From assembly GCA_002694745.1 (NCBI GenBank), contig NZMY01000050.1, forward strand, positions 124,001 to 188,000: 64,000 nucleotides of DNA. Reading direction: 5' to 3'. The stretch is from Croceicoccus sp. (GTDB taxonomy: Bacteria > Pseudomonadota > Alphaproteobacteria > Sphingomonadales > Sphingomonadaceae). Made by a program: the position numbers and the translations under genes. This document shows, in pieces, positions 44,425 through 55,239 of the stretch; within the stretch, counting starts at the first letter, position 1; each line of letters starts with the position of its first letter. The notes below the pieces were generated by a model. It ran no database searches. It worked only from the letters and a program-made list of their open reading frames with translations, and was not told where the DNA came from.

Positions 44425-46121
44425 AGGGCTCCCTCCAGTCGGTCGCGTGGCGGCAAATCGGGATGTCGGCCCCAGATCAGCCGCGCATCGGTTTGCCCTG
44501 CAGGCGCGAGGCGATACTCGCCGCGCTCGACGTCCACGATTTCTCCAGCCTGTCTGACCCGGCCGTCGAATTCGACCGGTCCGCCAATAACGGTGTAGGC
44601 ACCGGGCACCAGGAAATGCGTGACACGCGGCGGATCGCCCGCAGCGATGTCGCGGCCCGCGACAAAGATGGCGCCCGTCACGTGAACATAGTTCTCGCGC
44701 AGCGCGGCCGTATCGGCCGGCAGGAAAATGTCGTTCTCGGGATCGTCAAGCGCACCGAACAGCCACCAGTTCGTCAGCAGCAGCGGAACGGGCTCTCGCT
44801 CCATGGCGGCCGCATATGCGGGCACTCCATTGGCGACATAGCCCTTCATGCCCCATGGCGTCATGAAACCGTTGCGCTTGGGAAAGCCGGCCAGCATTCC
44901 GGGGTGATCGAAATAGGCGACCGGCTCCGGGAAAATGCGATGCACCTCACCGATCAGCGCGCGCTGATTGGCAAGTACATCTGCGCGCTCATCCGCGAGG
45001 ATTGCCATGGACGGAGCGACAAGGGCAGCGGCGATCAGGGCGACCGGAACCCGATCGCGCAACGGGGTGATGGCCGCAGTGGCGGCGACGCACAGCGGCG
45101 CGAGCATGAAGACGAAGAAATAGCTCGCGGTGTTCTCGTAGAAAGCGAATGTGAGGACGGGTAGCCACAGGCTTGCCAGGGCGATGCGTTGCGGGCTCGT
45201 GAAGCGGCCCTTGCGCGCCAGGACAAAAGGTGTCGCAACCGCCAGCGCCGTCAGCCCGGGGGTCAGGATCCAGCCTTTCAGGATCATGCCCAGATTATTG
45301 GGCATCCCAAGAAAGAACATGCGGTTCATGCCGTCTGCCAGCAAATGCGACGATGCGGCATTGGCCTTCGCCACGCCGCCAGACGGATCGCCCGCTGCGC
45401 CGGTGACGCCGCTTGCGTGCAAGGCATAGAAAGCCGCAAACGCAGCCAGGGTCATGACGGCGAACAGGGCCAGCCGGATGAGCGCGGATCCCGCCCGGGT
45501 CTCACCGCGCCAGCGAAGCAGGGCGATGCCGGCAAAGGGCGGGGCGTAGAAAATCGCCTTGATCGTGAACATGGCCGCCAATGCCGCCAGCGCCGCTCCG
45601 GCAGCCGCCATGATCCAGAAGCGCGGTCCATGCAGGGGCATCCAGATCAACAGCGCAAGCGATGCCATCAACGCAGCGGTCGCAGCCGGATCGGCGCGGA
45701 AGGAAAACCCGTGCTGCAGCACATAGGCTGCCGACAGGTACGACAAGGCGCACAGCAGCGCTCCGGCCGTATCGGCGAAACGGCGCGCCACCGCGAAGAT
45801 GGAGCCAAGGATCACCATCTCGAAACCCAGCATCACCGTGCGGCCCGCGATGATCGCATCGATGGTGTCGGAGAAGCGCGCCGGAAGCCAGCTGAAGATC
45901 CGGACGTGGATCGACTGGAGAGCCCGGGCCAGATGGCCGTCGGCGAAGCGGGCCACCTCGTCGTAATAGAAGAATTCGTCCCAGTTGATGGCGCGCGTGT
46001 GCACCATCACCGCTTGTGCAACCAGCAGCAGCGCGATGGCGGCAGCCGGCCATACGGCGCTTTGTGCGTCGGGCCGCGTGGCCATGGTCGGGGCCCCGGC
46101 CGGCAGGGCCGCAGCGGTCAT
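44409..46121 (-). CDS. GT-C type membrane glycosyltransferase (PMT/ArnT-like), copy 2
   Basis: A 570-residue paralogue of the protein encoded at 42679-44424, colinear with it over the full length. Shared landmarks are RAINWDEFFYY near residue 45, LSAAYVLQHGFSFRADPAATA, GFMTPWGMKGY and the C-terminal strand-rich region with FLVPGAYTV. The two genes overlap by 16 bp, and a GT2 that resembles polyprenyl-phosphate sugar synthases is 3 bp upstream. Together these suggest two transferases using the same lipid-linked donor. Other acceptors (protein, lipid A or glycan) cannot be excluded. Confidence 0.8.
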   Translation of the reverse strand: MTAAALPAGAPTMATRPDAQSAVWPAAAIALLLVAQAVMVHTRAINWDEFFYYDEVARFADGHLARALQSIHVRIFSWLPARFSDTIDAIIAGRTVMLGFEMVILGSIFAVARRFADTAGALLCALSYLSAAYVLQHGFSFRADPAATAALMASLALLIWMPLHGPRFWIMAAAGAALAALAAMFTIKAIFYAPPFAGIALLRWRGETRAGSALIRLALFAVMTLAAFAAFYALHASGVTGAAGDPSGGVAKANAASSHLLADGMNRMFFLGMPNNLGMILKGWILTPGLTALAVATPFVLARKGRFTSPQRIALASLWLPVLTFAFYENTASYFFVFMLAPLCVAATAAITPLRDRVPVALIAAALVAPSMAILADERADVLANQRALIGEVHRIFPEPVAYFDHPGMLAGFPKRNGFMTPWGMKGYVANGVPAYAAAMEREPVPLLLTNWWLFGALDDPENDIFLPADTAALRENYVHVTGAIFVAGRDIAAGDPPRVTHFLVPGAYTVIGGPVEFDGRVRQAGEIVDVERGEYRLAPAGQTDARLIWGRHPDLPPRDRLEGALWTRF

Positions 46122-46124
46122 GGC

Positions 46125-47207
46125 TTAACGGCTCCGGCGGGCGGAAGCAGGGCCGGACAGACCGGGAAGAGGCACGATATCGGCGACCGCGTCCTCGGCC
46201 TTCGTTTCGGCTTCCGGTTCGTCATGCGGGCGAACGGCGGTGCCTTGATCCTGCTCGGCCAATCGCGCCTCCAGCTTGCGGACCTTGTGCAATGTCGCTT
46301 CCAGCAGCTTGCGATTGGCGGTGATCAGATCTGCCAGCATGCCCATCACCGCCACCAGTGCGCCCAGCACCAGCAGAGAGCCGCCAATGACGAGCGACTG
46401 GATATGACCGCTGCCATCGCCGTTCACATAGAACCACATGAACCGCAGGATCGGCAGCAGGCCCGCCAGCGTCAGAAGCAGACCGGTGCCGACGAAAACG
46501 CGCAGCGCGTTATAGGTCGTATAGGCCCGCGCGATCGTCACGCCGGTCTGCCCGATGAACCGCGGGATGGTGGTGAACAGGCGCGAGGGGCGCGTTGCGG
46601 GATGGGTGCGGACCGGGACGCTGACGATCGCCATGCGCTTGCGCCCGGCCTGGATCAGCATGTCGGTGGTATAGCTGAACTCGGTCGTGATGGTCAGGCG
46701 CTGCGCCGCTTCGCGGCTGATGGCGCGAAATCCGCTGACCGCATCGGTGATGTCGGTACCCGACAGCCTTCGCACGACGGCGCTGCCCATCCTTTGCAGC
46801 CGCCGCTTGAACGGGCCGAAATGGGCGTTCTTTCCCACGCCCCGGTCGCCGATGACGATATCGGCCTCGCCCCGCAGGATCGGCTGGACGAGCGCGGCGA
46901 TGTCGGCGCCCTCGTATTGTCCGTCGGCATCGGTGTTCACGATGATGTCGGCGCCCGCGGCAAGGCACGCGTCGAGCCCGGACTGAAACGCATTGGCAAG
47001 CCCGCGATTGCGGCGGTGCCGCACGATGTGACGCACGCCCCACTGCCGGGCCACCTCGGACGTATTGTCATTCGACCCGTCGTCGATAATCAGCACTTCG
47101 ATCGCATCGATTCCGGCAATCTCACGCGGCAATGCGGCCAGAGTCGCGGGCAGGTCCTCCGCCTCGTTCAGGCACGGAATCTGGATGATAAGCCGCGTCA
47201 ATGTCAT
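46125..47207 (-). CDS. GT2 polyprenyl-phosphate glycosyltransferase (DPM1/GtrB-like)
   Basis: A 360-residue protein. The N-terminal 230 residues are a GT2 domain with IIQIPCLNEAEDLPATL, IIDDGSNDNT and NTDADGQY (metal site), as in dolichol-phosphate mannose synthases. Two hydrophobic helices follow at about 242-262 and 272-295, then a coiled-coil-prone and acidic tail. This is the GtrB/DPM layout, so it should load a sugar from a nucleotide donor onto undecaprenyl phosphate for use on the outer face of the membrane. The two GT-C genes directly downstream are natural users of that product. This is inference from family and context. Confidence 0.87.
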   Translation of the reverse strand: MTLTRLIIQIPCLNEAEDLPATLAALPREIAGIDAIEVLIIDDGSNDNTSEVARQWGVRHIVRHRRNRGLANAFQSGLDACLAAGADIIVNTDADGQYEGADIAALVQPILRGEADIVIGDRGVGKNAHFGPFKRRLQRMGSAVVRRLSGTDITDAVSGFRAISREAAQRLTITTEFSYTTDMLIQAGRKRMAIVSVPVRTHPATRPSRLFTTIPRFIGQTGVTIARAYTTYNALRVFVGTGLLLTLAGLLPILRFMWFYVNGDGSGHIQSLVIGGSLLVLGALVAVMGMLADLITANRKLLEATLHKVRKLEARLAEQDQGTAVRPHDEPEAETKAEDAVADIVPLPGLSGPASARRSR

Positions 47208-47304
47208 TCCCCCTGCCGCGCAGAATAGTCGATGGCGCGGGTATGGGCAATTCGGCTTGAAAAAACGTTAACCATGAGCGCGGCGCATGGACCGCGCGCG
47301 CGCC

Positions 47305-48237
47305 TCATTCGAAGCGCGCACGGTAATCCCGCAGCGCATCGATCAGCCCGTCACGCAGTGAAATGGAAGGCATCCACCCCATCGCTTGCAGCCTGGTGCC
47401 GTCCATGATCTTGCGCGGCGTGCCGTCCGGCTTGGTCGTGTCGAATTCCATCCTGCCGCCGAAACCGGCGATCCCGGCGATCAGCGCGGCAAGATCGGCG
47501 ATCGATATTTCCTGGCCGCTTCCCACGTTCACATGGCTTTCGTCCGAATAGTTCCTGAGAAGGAATACGCATGCATCGGCCAGATCGTCGACATGCATGA
47601 ATTCGCGAAGCGGCTTGCCGGTCCCCCAGACGACCACGGTTTCGTCTCCCGCCGCCTGGGCAGCGGCGGTCTTGCGGATCAGCGCGGGGATCACGTGGCT
47701 GCCGTCGAGGTCGTAATTGTCGCCCGGCCCGTACAGATTGGTCGGCATGGCCGATATGAAGTCGCAGCCATATTGCCGGCGATAGGCCTGGCACAGCATG
47801 ATTCCCGCGATCTTGGCAGCGGCATACCATTGATTGGTGGGCTCGAGCGGCCCGGTCATCAGGCTTTCCTCGGCGATGGGTTGCGGTGCCATCCGGGGGT
47901 AGATGCACGAGGAGCCGAGGAACAGCAGCTTGGCGCACTGCTGCTGGCGGGCGGCCTCTATCAGATTGGCCTCGATCATGAGATTGTCATACAGGAATTC
48001 GGCCGGGCGGCTGTCATTCGCCTTGATCCCGCCGACACGCGCTGCCGCTATGATAACGGCTTCGGGCGCATTATCCGCAAACCAGCCGCGAACCGACGCC
48101 TGTTCGCGCAGGTCGATCGAGCGCGGGGCGGTCAGGATCTGGCAATCCTCTCTGGCCAGGCGGCGTATCAAGGCCTGTCCGACCATGCCGCGATCGCCTG
48201 CGACATAGATCCGCCGACCGCTGAGCGGGAAAATCAT
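47305..48237 (-). CDS. fcl: GDP-L-fucose synthase
   Basis: A 310-residue SDR epimerase/reductase that turns GDP-4-keto-6-deoxymannose into GDP-L-fucose with NADPH. The Rossmann motif [14 protein letters not shown] is near residue 14; the [13 protein letters not shown] block contains the catalytic Ser and Cys, and YAAAKIAG the Tyr-Lys pair. [10 protein letters not shown] is specific for this enzyme. ATG 48237 overlaps the gmd stop (ATGA), so both enzymes are made together. Fucose or a derivative is therefore likely in the glycan made by the neighbouring transferases. Confidence 0.95.
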   Translation of the reverse strand: MIFPLSGRRIYVAGDRGMVGQALIRRLAREDCQILTAPRSIDLREQASVRGWFADNAPEAVIIAAARVGGIKANDSRPAEFLYDNLMIEANLIEAARQQQCAKLLFLGSSCIYPRMAPQPIAEESLMTGPLEPTNQWYAAAKIAGIMLCQAYRRQYGCDFISAMPTNLYGPGDNYDLDGSHVIPALIRKTAAAQAAGDETVVVWGTGKPLREFMHVDDLADACVFLLRNYSDESHVNVGSGQEISIADLAALIAGIAGFGGRMEFDTTKPDGTPRKIMDGTRLQAMGWMPSISLRDGLIDALRDYRARFE

Positions 48238-49301
48238 GTATTGTCCTTCGAGATCGGCGCCTCGCGCATGACCTGCATGTCGGCCGCGACCATTTCGCGC
48301 ACCAGCTCGCGCACCGGCGTCTCGTGCCGCCATCCCAGTTCGCGCTGCGCCTTTGACGGATCGCCCAGCAGCAGATCGACTTCGGTCGGACGGAAATAAC
48401 GCGTGTCGATTTCCAGCAGGCAACGACCGGTTTTCCGGCAATAGCCCTTCTCATCGACGCCCGCGCCGCGAAATTCGATCGGAATGCCCGCATCCTCGAA
48501 TGCCCAGAGCACGAAATCGCGTACCGACGTCGTTTCCCCCGTCGCCAGAACATAATCGCCGGGTTCGTCCTGCTGGACCATTTGCCACATGCCGCGCGCA
48601 TATTCGCGGGCATGACCCCAGTCGCGCCGCGCATCGAGATTGCCGATATACAGCCTGCTCTGCCGGTTCAGGGCGATGGCCGCCGCCGCGCGGGTGATCT
48701 TGCGTGTGACGAAGGTTTCGCCGCGTAGGGGGCTTTCGTGGTTGAACAGGATCCCGTTGGAGGCATGAATGCCATAGGCCTCGCGGTAATTGACCGTGAT
48801 CCAGTAGGCGTAGAGCTTGGCCACCGCATAGGGCGAGCGCGGATAGAAGGGCGTGCTCTCGCTCTGCGGCACCTGCTGGGCAAGGCCATAAAGTTCGCTG
48901 GTCGATGCCTGGTAGAATCGCGTGCGCTTCTCCAGCCCCAATATGCGAATGGCCTCCAGCAGCCGCAACGTGCCCATGGCGTCGGCGTTGGCGGTGTATT
49001 CGGGGGTCTCGAAGCTGACCTGCACGTGACTTTGCGCAGCCAGATTGTAGATCTCGTCGGGTTGCACTTCCTGGACGATACGGATCAGATTGGTGGCGTC
49101 GGTCAAGTCGCCATAGTGCAGCTGGAAAGTCTGGTTCTGGGTATGGGGGTCCTCATAGATGTCTTCGATCCTGCCGGTGTTGAAAGAAGACGAACGCCGT
49201 TTCACGCCATGAACGATGTAATTCTTTTGCAGCAGCAGCCGTGCGAGATAGGCTCCATCCTGCCCGGTGACCCCGGTAATAAGTGCTGTCTTGCCGCTCA
49301 T
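48234..49301 (-). CDS. gmd: GDP-mannose 4,6-dehydratase
   Basis: A 355-residue SDR dehydratase that converts GDP-mannose to GDP-4-keto-6-deoxymannose. [13 protein letters not shown] is the NADP loop, [12 protein letters not shown] the GDP-mannose-specific stretch, [10 protein letters not shown] and [12 protein letters not shown] the catalytic blocks. GAGGA precedes ATG 49301, preferred to 49328. Following genes are fcl and, after 97 bp, the GT2. The mannose pathway upstream (manB/manC) is not in the window. Confidence 0.97.
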   Translation of the reverse strand: MSGKTALITGVTGQDGAYLARLLLQKNYIVHGVKRRSSSFNTGRIEDIYEDPHTQNQTFQLHYGDLTDATNLIRIVQEVQPDEIYNLAAQSHVQVSFETPEYTANADAMGTLRLLEAIRILGLEKRTRFYQASTSELYGLAQQVPQSESTPFYPRSPYAVAKLYAYWITVNYREAYGIHASNGILFNHESPLRGETFVTRKITRAAAAIALNRQSRLYIGNLDARRDWGHAREYARGMWQMVQQDEPGDYVLATGETTSVRDFVLWAFEDAGIPIEFRGAGVDEKGYCRKTGRCLLEIDTRYFRPTEVDLLLGDPSKAQRELGWRHETPVRELVREMVAADMQVMREAPISKDNT

Positions 49302-49400
49302 GATGTCCTCGTGCTGCGTCACGGGCAAAACCGTGCGTCAAGGGTTCCGGCATGGCAAGCCGGCTGCGCGGCTTGTCATCAGCAAGCCGGCGGTCGCTGA

Positions 49401-49688
49401 ATGGCACCGGATGTGGAGGACACCGCCGCTTGCTGGCTTTGCGCACGGCCGCTGGGGCGGCGGGTGGAGAAGCATCATCCGGTGCCCAAGAGCCGGGGCG
49501 GGCGCGTCACGGTAGGGGTGCATCCAATCTGCCACCGCACGCTGCATGCGCGCTTTACCAATGCGGAGCTTGGGCGGCTGGGCGGGGATGTCGATGCGAT
49601 CAGGCGCGATCCCGACATCGCCGCATTCCTGCGCTGGATCGCGGGCAAGCCGCCCGATTTCCATGCGCCGACGAAAAAGCGGCGCTGA
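49401..49688 (+). CDS. HNH endonuclease domain protein
   Basis: A 95-residue protein with a compact HNH-type fold: CWLC near residue 11, then EKHHPVPKSRGG with the catalytic His, and VHPICHRTLH with the metal-binding residues. The C-terminal third has a FLRWIAGKPPDFH helix. Stand-alone HNH proteins of this size are widespread in sphingomonads; no restriction or phage gene is adjacent, so the role is unclear. It is divergent from gmd and ends 5 bp from the small convergent gene below. Confidence 0.82.
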   Translation: MAPDVEDTAACWLCARPLGRRVEKHHPVPKSRGGRVTVGVHPICHRTLHARFTNAELGRLGGDVDAIRRDPDIAAFLRWIAGKPPDFHAPTKKRR

Positions 49689-49693
49689 TCGCC

Positions 49694-49843
49694 TCAGGCG
49701 AGGCGCAGCAGACGTTCGAGCAGACCCGGCTTTTCCATCGGCTGGATGCGGCCATAACGCTGACGGCGCAGGTTCGCGTCGGAGAAGGGACGCGGACTGC
49801 TCCAGGCGTCCTTGCCCGATCGGTGGAAACTGTATCTCGACAT
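49694..49843 (-). CDS. Small conserved-looking protein (49 aa), unknown
   Basis: A short open frame of 49 residues. AAGGGGG stands 7 bases before the ATG at 49843, a near-ideal ribosome site. The product is very basic and starts SRYSFHRSGKDAWSSPRP, with a central RRQRYGRIQPMEKPG stretch and a Leu-rich end (LLERLLRLA). There is no membrane segment or Cys pair. I recall similar short proteins in sphingomonads but cannot name a family. It converges on the HNH gene. Confidence 0.6.
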   Translation of the reverse strand: MSRYSFHRSGKDAWSSPRPFSDANLRRQRYGRIQPMEKPGLLERLLRLA

Positions 49844-49924
49844 GCTCTTGCCCCCTTGGCAGCCGAATTGACTATGCCGCAGCCTTTAGGGAGCGGGGCG
49901 GACTTGTGGGGATGAGGCGGCGAC

Positions 49925-49933
49925 TTATCCACA
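49925..49933 (+). promoter_or_regulatory. DnaA box
   Basis: TTATCCACA, a perfect consensus DnaA box, lies in the 296-bp gap between the small 49-residue gene and the atp operon end. It is a single box. No AT-rich unwinding element or cluster of further boxes surrounds it. Confidence 0.5.
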
Positions 49934-50070
49934 AAACGGGGGCTTACATCGGTCAAGACTGGCGTGCGGGCGGGGGCGGCGCGCCTGCGGGGGCCTCGGC
50001 CAAGCTGCTGGGGCCACAAGGCTTTCGCGGGAGACCGGACCCGAAAGCCACAGGGTGCGAACCAAATGAA

Positions 50071-50094
50071 AAGGCCCGCGCGGCGGCGGGCCTT
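50071..50094 (-). terminator. Terminator of the atpHAGDC operon
   Basis: AAGGCCCGC pairs with GCGGGCCTT around a six-base loop. On the minus strand it is followed by TTCATTT, and it lies 46 bp past the atpC stop codon. Confidence 0.75.
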
Positions 50095-50139
50095 GTGGAG
50101 CGTGGCGGGTCGGCGCCGGGCGCCAGAGTCGCGCCGCGT

Positions 50140-50397
50140 TCAGTCCTCGACGTGTTCGGCCAGCACGGTCAGCCCGTTGTCGCCCACTTCGGCGAAACCG
50201 CCCGAAACGGTGATGATCTCGGGCGATGCGCCCGCCGTCTTGTAGATGCGCATCTGGCCGTCGGCGATGGTCGACATGAAGGGGGCGTGGCCTTCAAGGA
50301 CACCGAACGCACCCTCGCTGCCGGGGACTTCCACCATGTGGACGTCTTCCGAGCGGACCAGCTTGGCCGGGGTTACGAGTTCGAAATGCAGCGCCAT
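50140..50397 (-). CDS. atpC: F0F1 ATP synthase subunit epsilon (short form)
   Basis: An 85-residue epsilon subunit. It contains the N-terminal beta-sandwich only, with [27 protein letters not shown] and SGGFAEV, and ends right after the sandwich (VLAEHVED). E. coli epsilon (139 residues) adds a C-terminal helical hairpin that inhibits ATP hydrolysis; that part is absent here. In alphaproteobacteria the zeta inhibitor can take over this function; no zeta gene is visible in the window. It is last in the atpHAGDC operon. Confidence 0.95.
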   Translation of the reverse strand: MALHFELVTPAKLVRSEDVHMVEVPGSEGAFGVLEGHAPFMSTIADGQMRIYKTAGASPEIITVSGGFAEVGDNGLTVLAEHVED

Positions 50398-50466
50398 CGT
50401 TTCAGCTTTCAGTCAAAATCGTGAAGGAGGGGCGGAAGCGGAGGCCTCCGCCCGTCTCGATCGTGC

Positions 50467-51963
<1,497 letters not shown>

Positions 51964-52839
51964 TTACAGCGCTTCCGCGCCAGCAATAATCTCGATGAGT
52001 TCGGTGGTGATCGCGGCCTGGCGGCTGCGATTGTACTGGATGGTCAGCTTCTGGATCAGGTCGCCGGCGTTGCGCGTGGCGTTGTCCATCGCGGTCATCG
52101 ACGCGCCCTGTTCCGACGCATTGTTCTCAAGCAGCGCCTTGAAGATCTGTGTCTTCAGATAGCGGGGCAGCAGCGCCTCGAGGATTTCCTCCTCGCCGGG
52201 CTCGTACTCCACCACCGCGTCGCTGTCGGGCGCGGCGGTTTCGGGCGCGGCGACCGGAATGATCTGCTGCTCGGTCGGGATCTGCGCCAGCGCCGACTGG
52301 AAGCGCGAATAGAATAGATGCGCCACGTCGAAACGGCCATCCTGGTACATGCCGACCAGCTCGTCCGCGATCTGCTCGGCCTCGTTGAAGCCGGGTTCGC
52401 GCACCTGCGTGGTGTCGAACTGCACGCCGATCCGGTCGGGGAAGGTGCGCCGGATCACCGGACGGCCCTTGCGGCCGATCAGGTAGAATTCGACGTCCTT
52501 GCCGTCCGCGATCAGGGCGCGCGCCTTGACCAGCGCGGCCTTGACGATGTTCGAGTTGAACGCGCCCGCCAGACCCTTGTCCGAGTTGGCGACGACCAGC
52601 AGGTGCTTCTGATCCGATCCGGTGCCCGCGAGCAGGCGCGGGGCCTGGTCGTTCTTGCCGACCTTGCCGGCAAGGCTTGCCATCACGCCCGTCAGCCTTT
52701 CGGCATAGGGACGCGCGGCTTCCGCCGCGGCCTGCGCCTTGCGCAGCTTTGCGGCGGCCACCATCTGCTTGGCCTTGGTGATCTTCTGGGTCGACTTGAC
52801 CGAGTTGATCCGACCCTTGAGTTCCTTCAGCGAGGCCAT
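51964..52839 (-). CDS. atpG: F0F1 ATP synthase subunit gamma
   Basis: A 291-residue central-stalk subunit. It starts with [20 protein letters not shown] and ends with [22 protein letters not shown], the two long helices that rotate inside the alpha-beta ring. AGGGAG precedes the ATG. Residues 195-220 form a short acidic insertion compared with E. coli. Confidence 0.97.
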   Translation of the reverse strand: MASLKELKGRINSVKSTQKITKAKQMVAAAKLRKAQAAAEAARPYAERLTGVMASLAGKVGKNDQAPRLLAGTGSDQKHLLVVANSDKGLAGAFNSNIVKAALVKARALIADGKDVEFYLIGRKGRPVIRRTFPDRIGVQFDTTQVREPGFNEAEQIADELVGMYQDGRFDVAHLFYSRFQSALAQIPTEQQIIPVAAPETAAPDSDAVVEYEPGEEEILEALLPRYLKTQIFKALLENNASEQGASMTAMDNATRNAGDLIQKLTIQYNRSRQAAITTELIEIIAGAEAL

Positions 52840-52870
52840 TTCGGCTCCCTAGCTAGTGTTCTCTTGGGGC

Positions 52871-54403
<1,533 letters not shown>

Positions 54404-54449
54404 CTAAGTGCCTTTTACTAAGGACCCCAGTTCAAGCGAACAGGTGAGG

Positions 54450-55004
54450 TCAGCCCTTCATGGCCTGGGCGAGAGTGTTGAGACGGGTGCGGATCGAGCT
54501 GTCGATCTGGCGGCTGCCGATCTTGACGATCAGCCCGCCAAGGATCGACGGATCGACCTCGGTACGGATCTTTACATCGCGGCCTTCGCGCGCGGTCAGT
54601 TTCTGGGTCAGCGCGCTCAGCTGCGTATCGTTCAGCGGGTGCGCGGTGGTGACATTCGCGGTCACCTCGCCGCGCTGGGCGGCGGCGATGGTGGCGAACG
54701 CGCGGATCATGTCGGGCAGGCTGGACAGGCGGCGGTTCTTCGCCAGCACGCCCAGGAAATTCTTGGTCAGCGGCGCGAGGTGCAGATAATCGGCAACGCC
54801 CGCCATGGCAGAGGCGGCCTGCTTGCGGCCGATCTCGGGGTCTTTCAGCAGCGCGGCAAGGTCGGCCGATTCGGCAATCGCCGAACGCAGCTTCTCAAGG
54901 TCGTTCTCGACCGCGGTGACCTGATTCTCGTCCACTGCCAGTTCGAACAGTGCCGAGGCGTAGCGCCCCGCAAGACTGGCCGTGATGCCGCCCGTATTCT
55001 CCAC
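54450..55004 (-). CDS. atpH: F0F1 ATP synthase subunit delta
   Basis: A 184-residue stator subunit that joins F1 to the F0 b-subunits. [15 protein letters not shown] opens the N-terminal helical domain, and [20 protein letters not shown] is the C-terminal signature. AGGACA just before GTG 55004 makes it a better start than the in-frame ATG at 55025. It is first in the operon; the F0 genes lie elsewhere, which is usual in alphaproteobacteria. The 235 bp upstream, before the protease gene end, should hold the promoter but show no clear motif. Confidence 0.95.
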   Translation of the reverse strand: MENTGGITASLAGRYASALFELAVDENQVTAVENDLEKLRSAIAESADLAALLKDPEIGRKQAASAMAGVADYLHLAPLTKNFLGVLAKNRRLSSLPDMIRAFATIAAAQRGEVTANVTTAHPLNDTQLSALTQKLTAREGRDVKIRTEVDPSILGGLIVKIGSRQIDSSIRTRLNTLAQAMKG

Positions 55005-55239
55005 GCTTGTCCTGTCCTCATGCATGCCGTGAAAACGGCCAAACCCCCGAAACGCACCTGCCGGATCATTGCTACCCCATCTTTAAGTAGCGCAAATGCC
55101 CGGCACGCGAGGGGCGTCCGTCACGGCGGCGCGCCTAGCAATGAAACCGGCTTATGACAACCGGCGCGCGGTGTGTTTTGCGGGGTAATGCCGCCTGCCG
55201 TGATCGCCAGCCGGGGATCGGCGGCCAAATCGGCGCGAT

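Noticed and set aside
35599..49301. Recent horizontal transfer of the glycan locus
   Set aside because: Some gaps are AT-richer, but the genes are otherwise GC-rich like the surroundings, and no integrase, tRNA or insertion sequence borders the locus. Composition would have to be computed to claim transfer.
49401..49688. The HNH protein as part of a defence or restriction system
   Set aside because: No methyltransferase, helicase, toxin or phage gene is adjacent; ccrM is 30 kb away and is a cell-cycle enzyme. The protein is a common stand-alone type.
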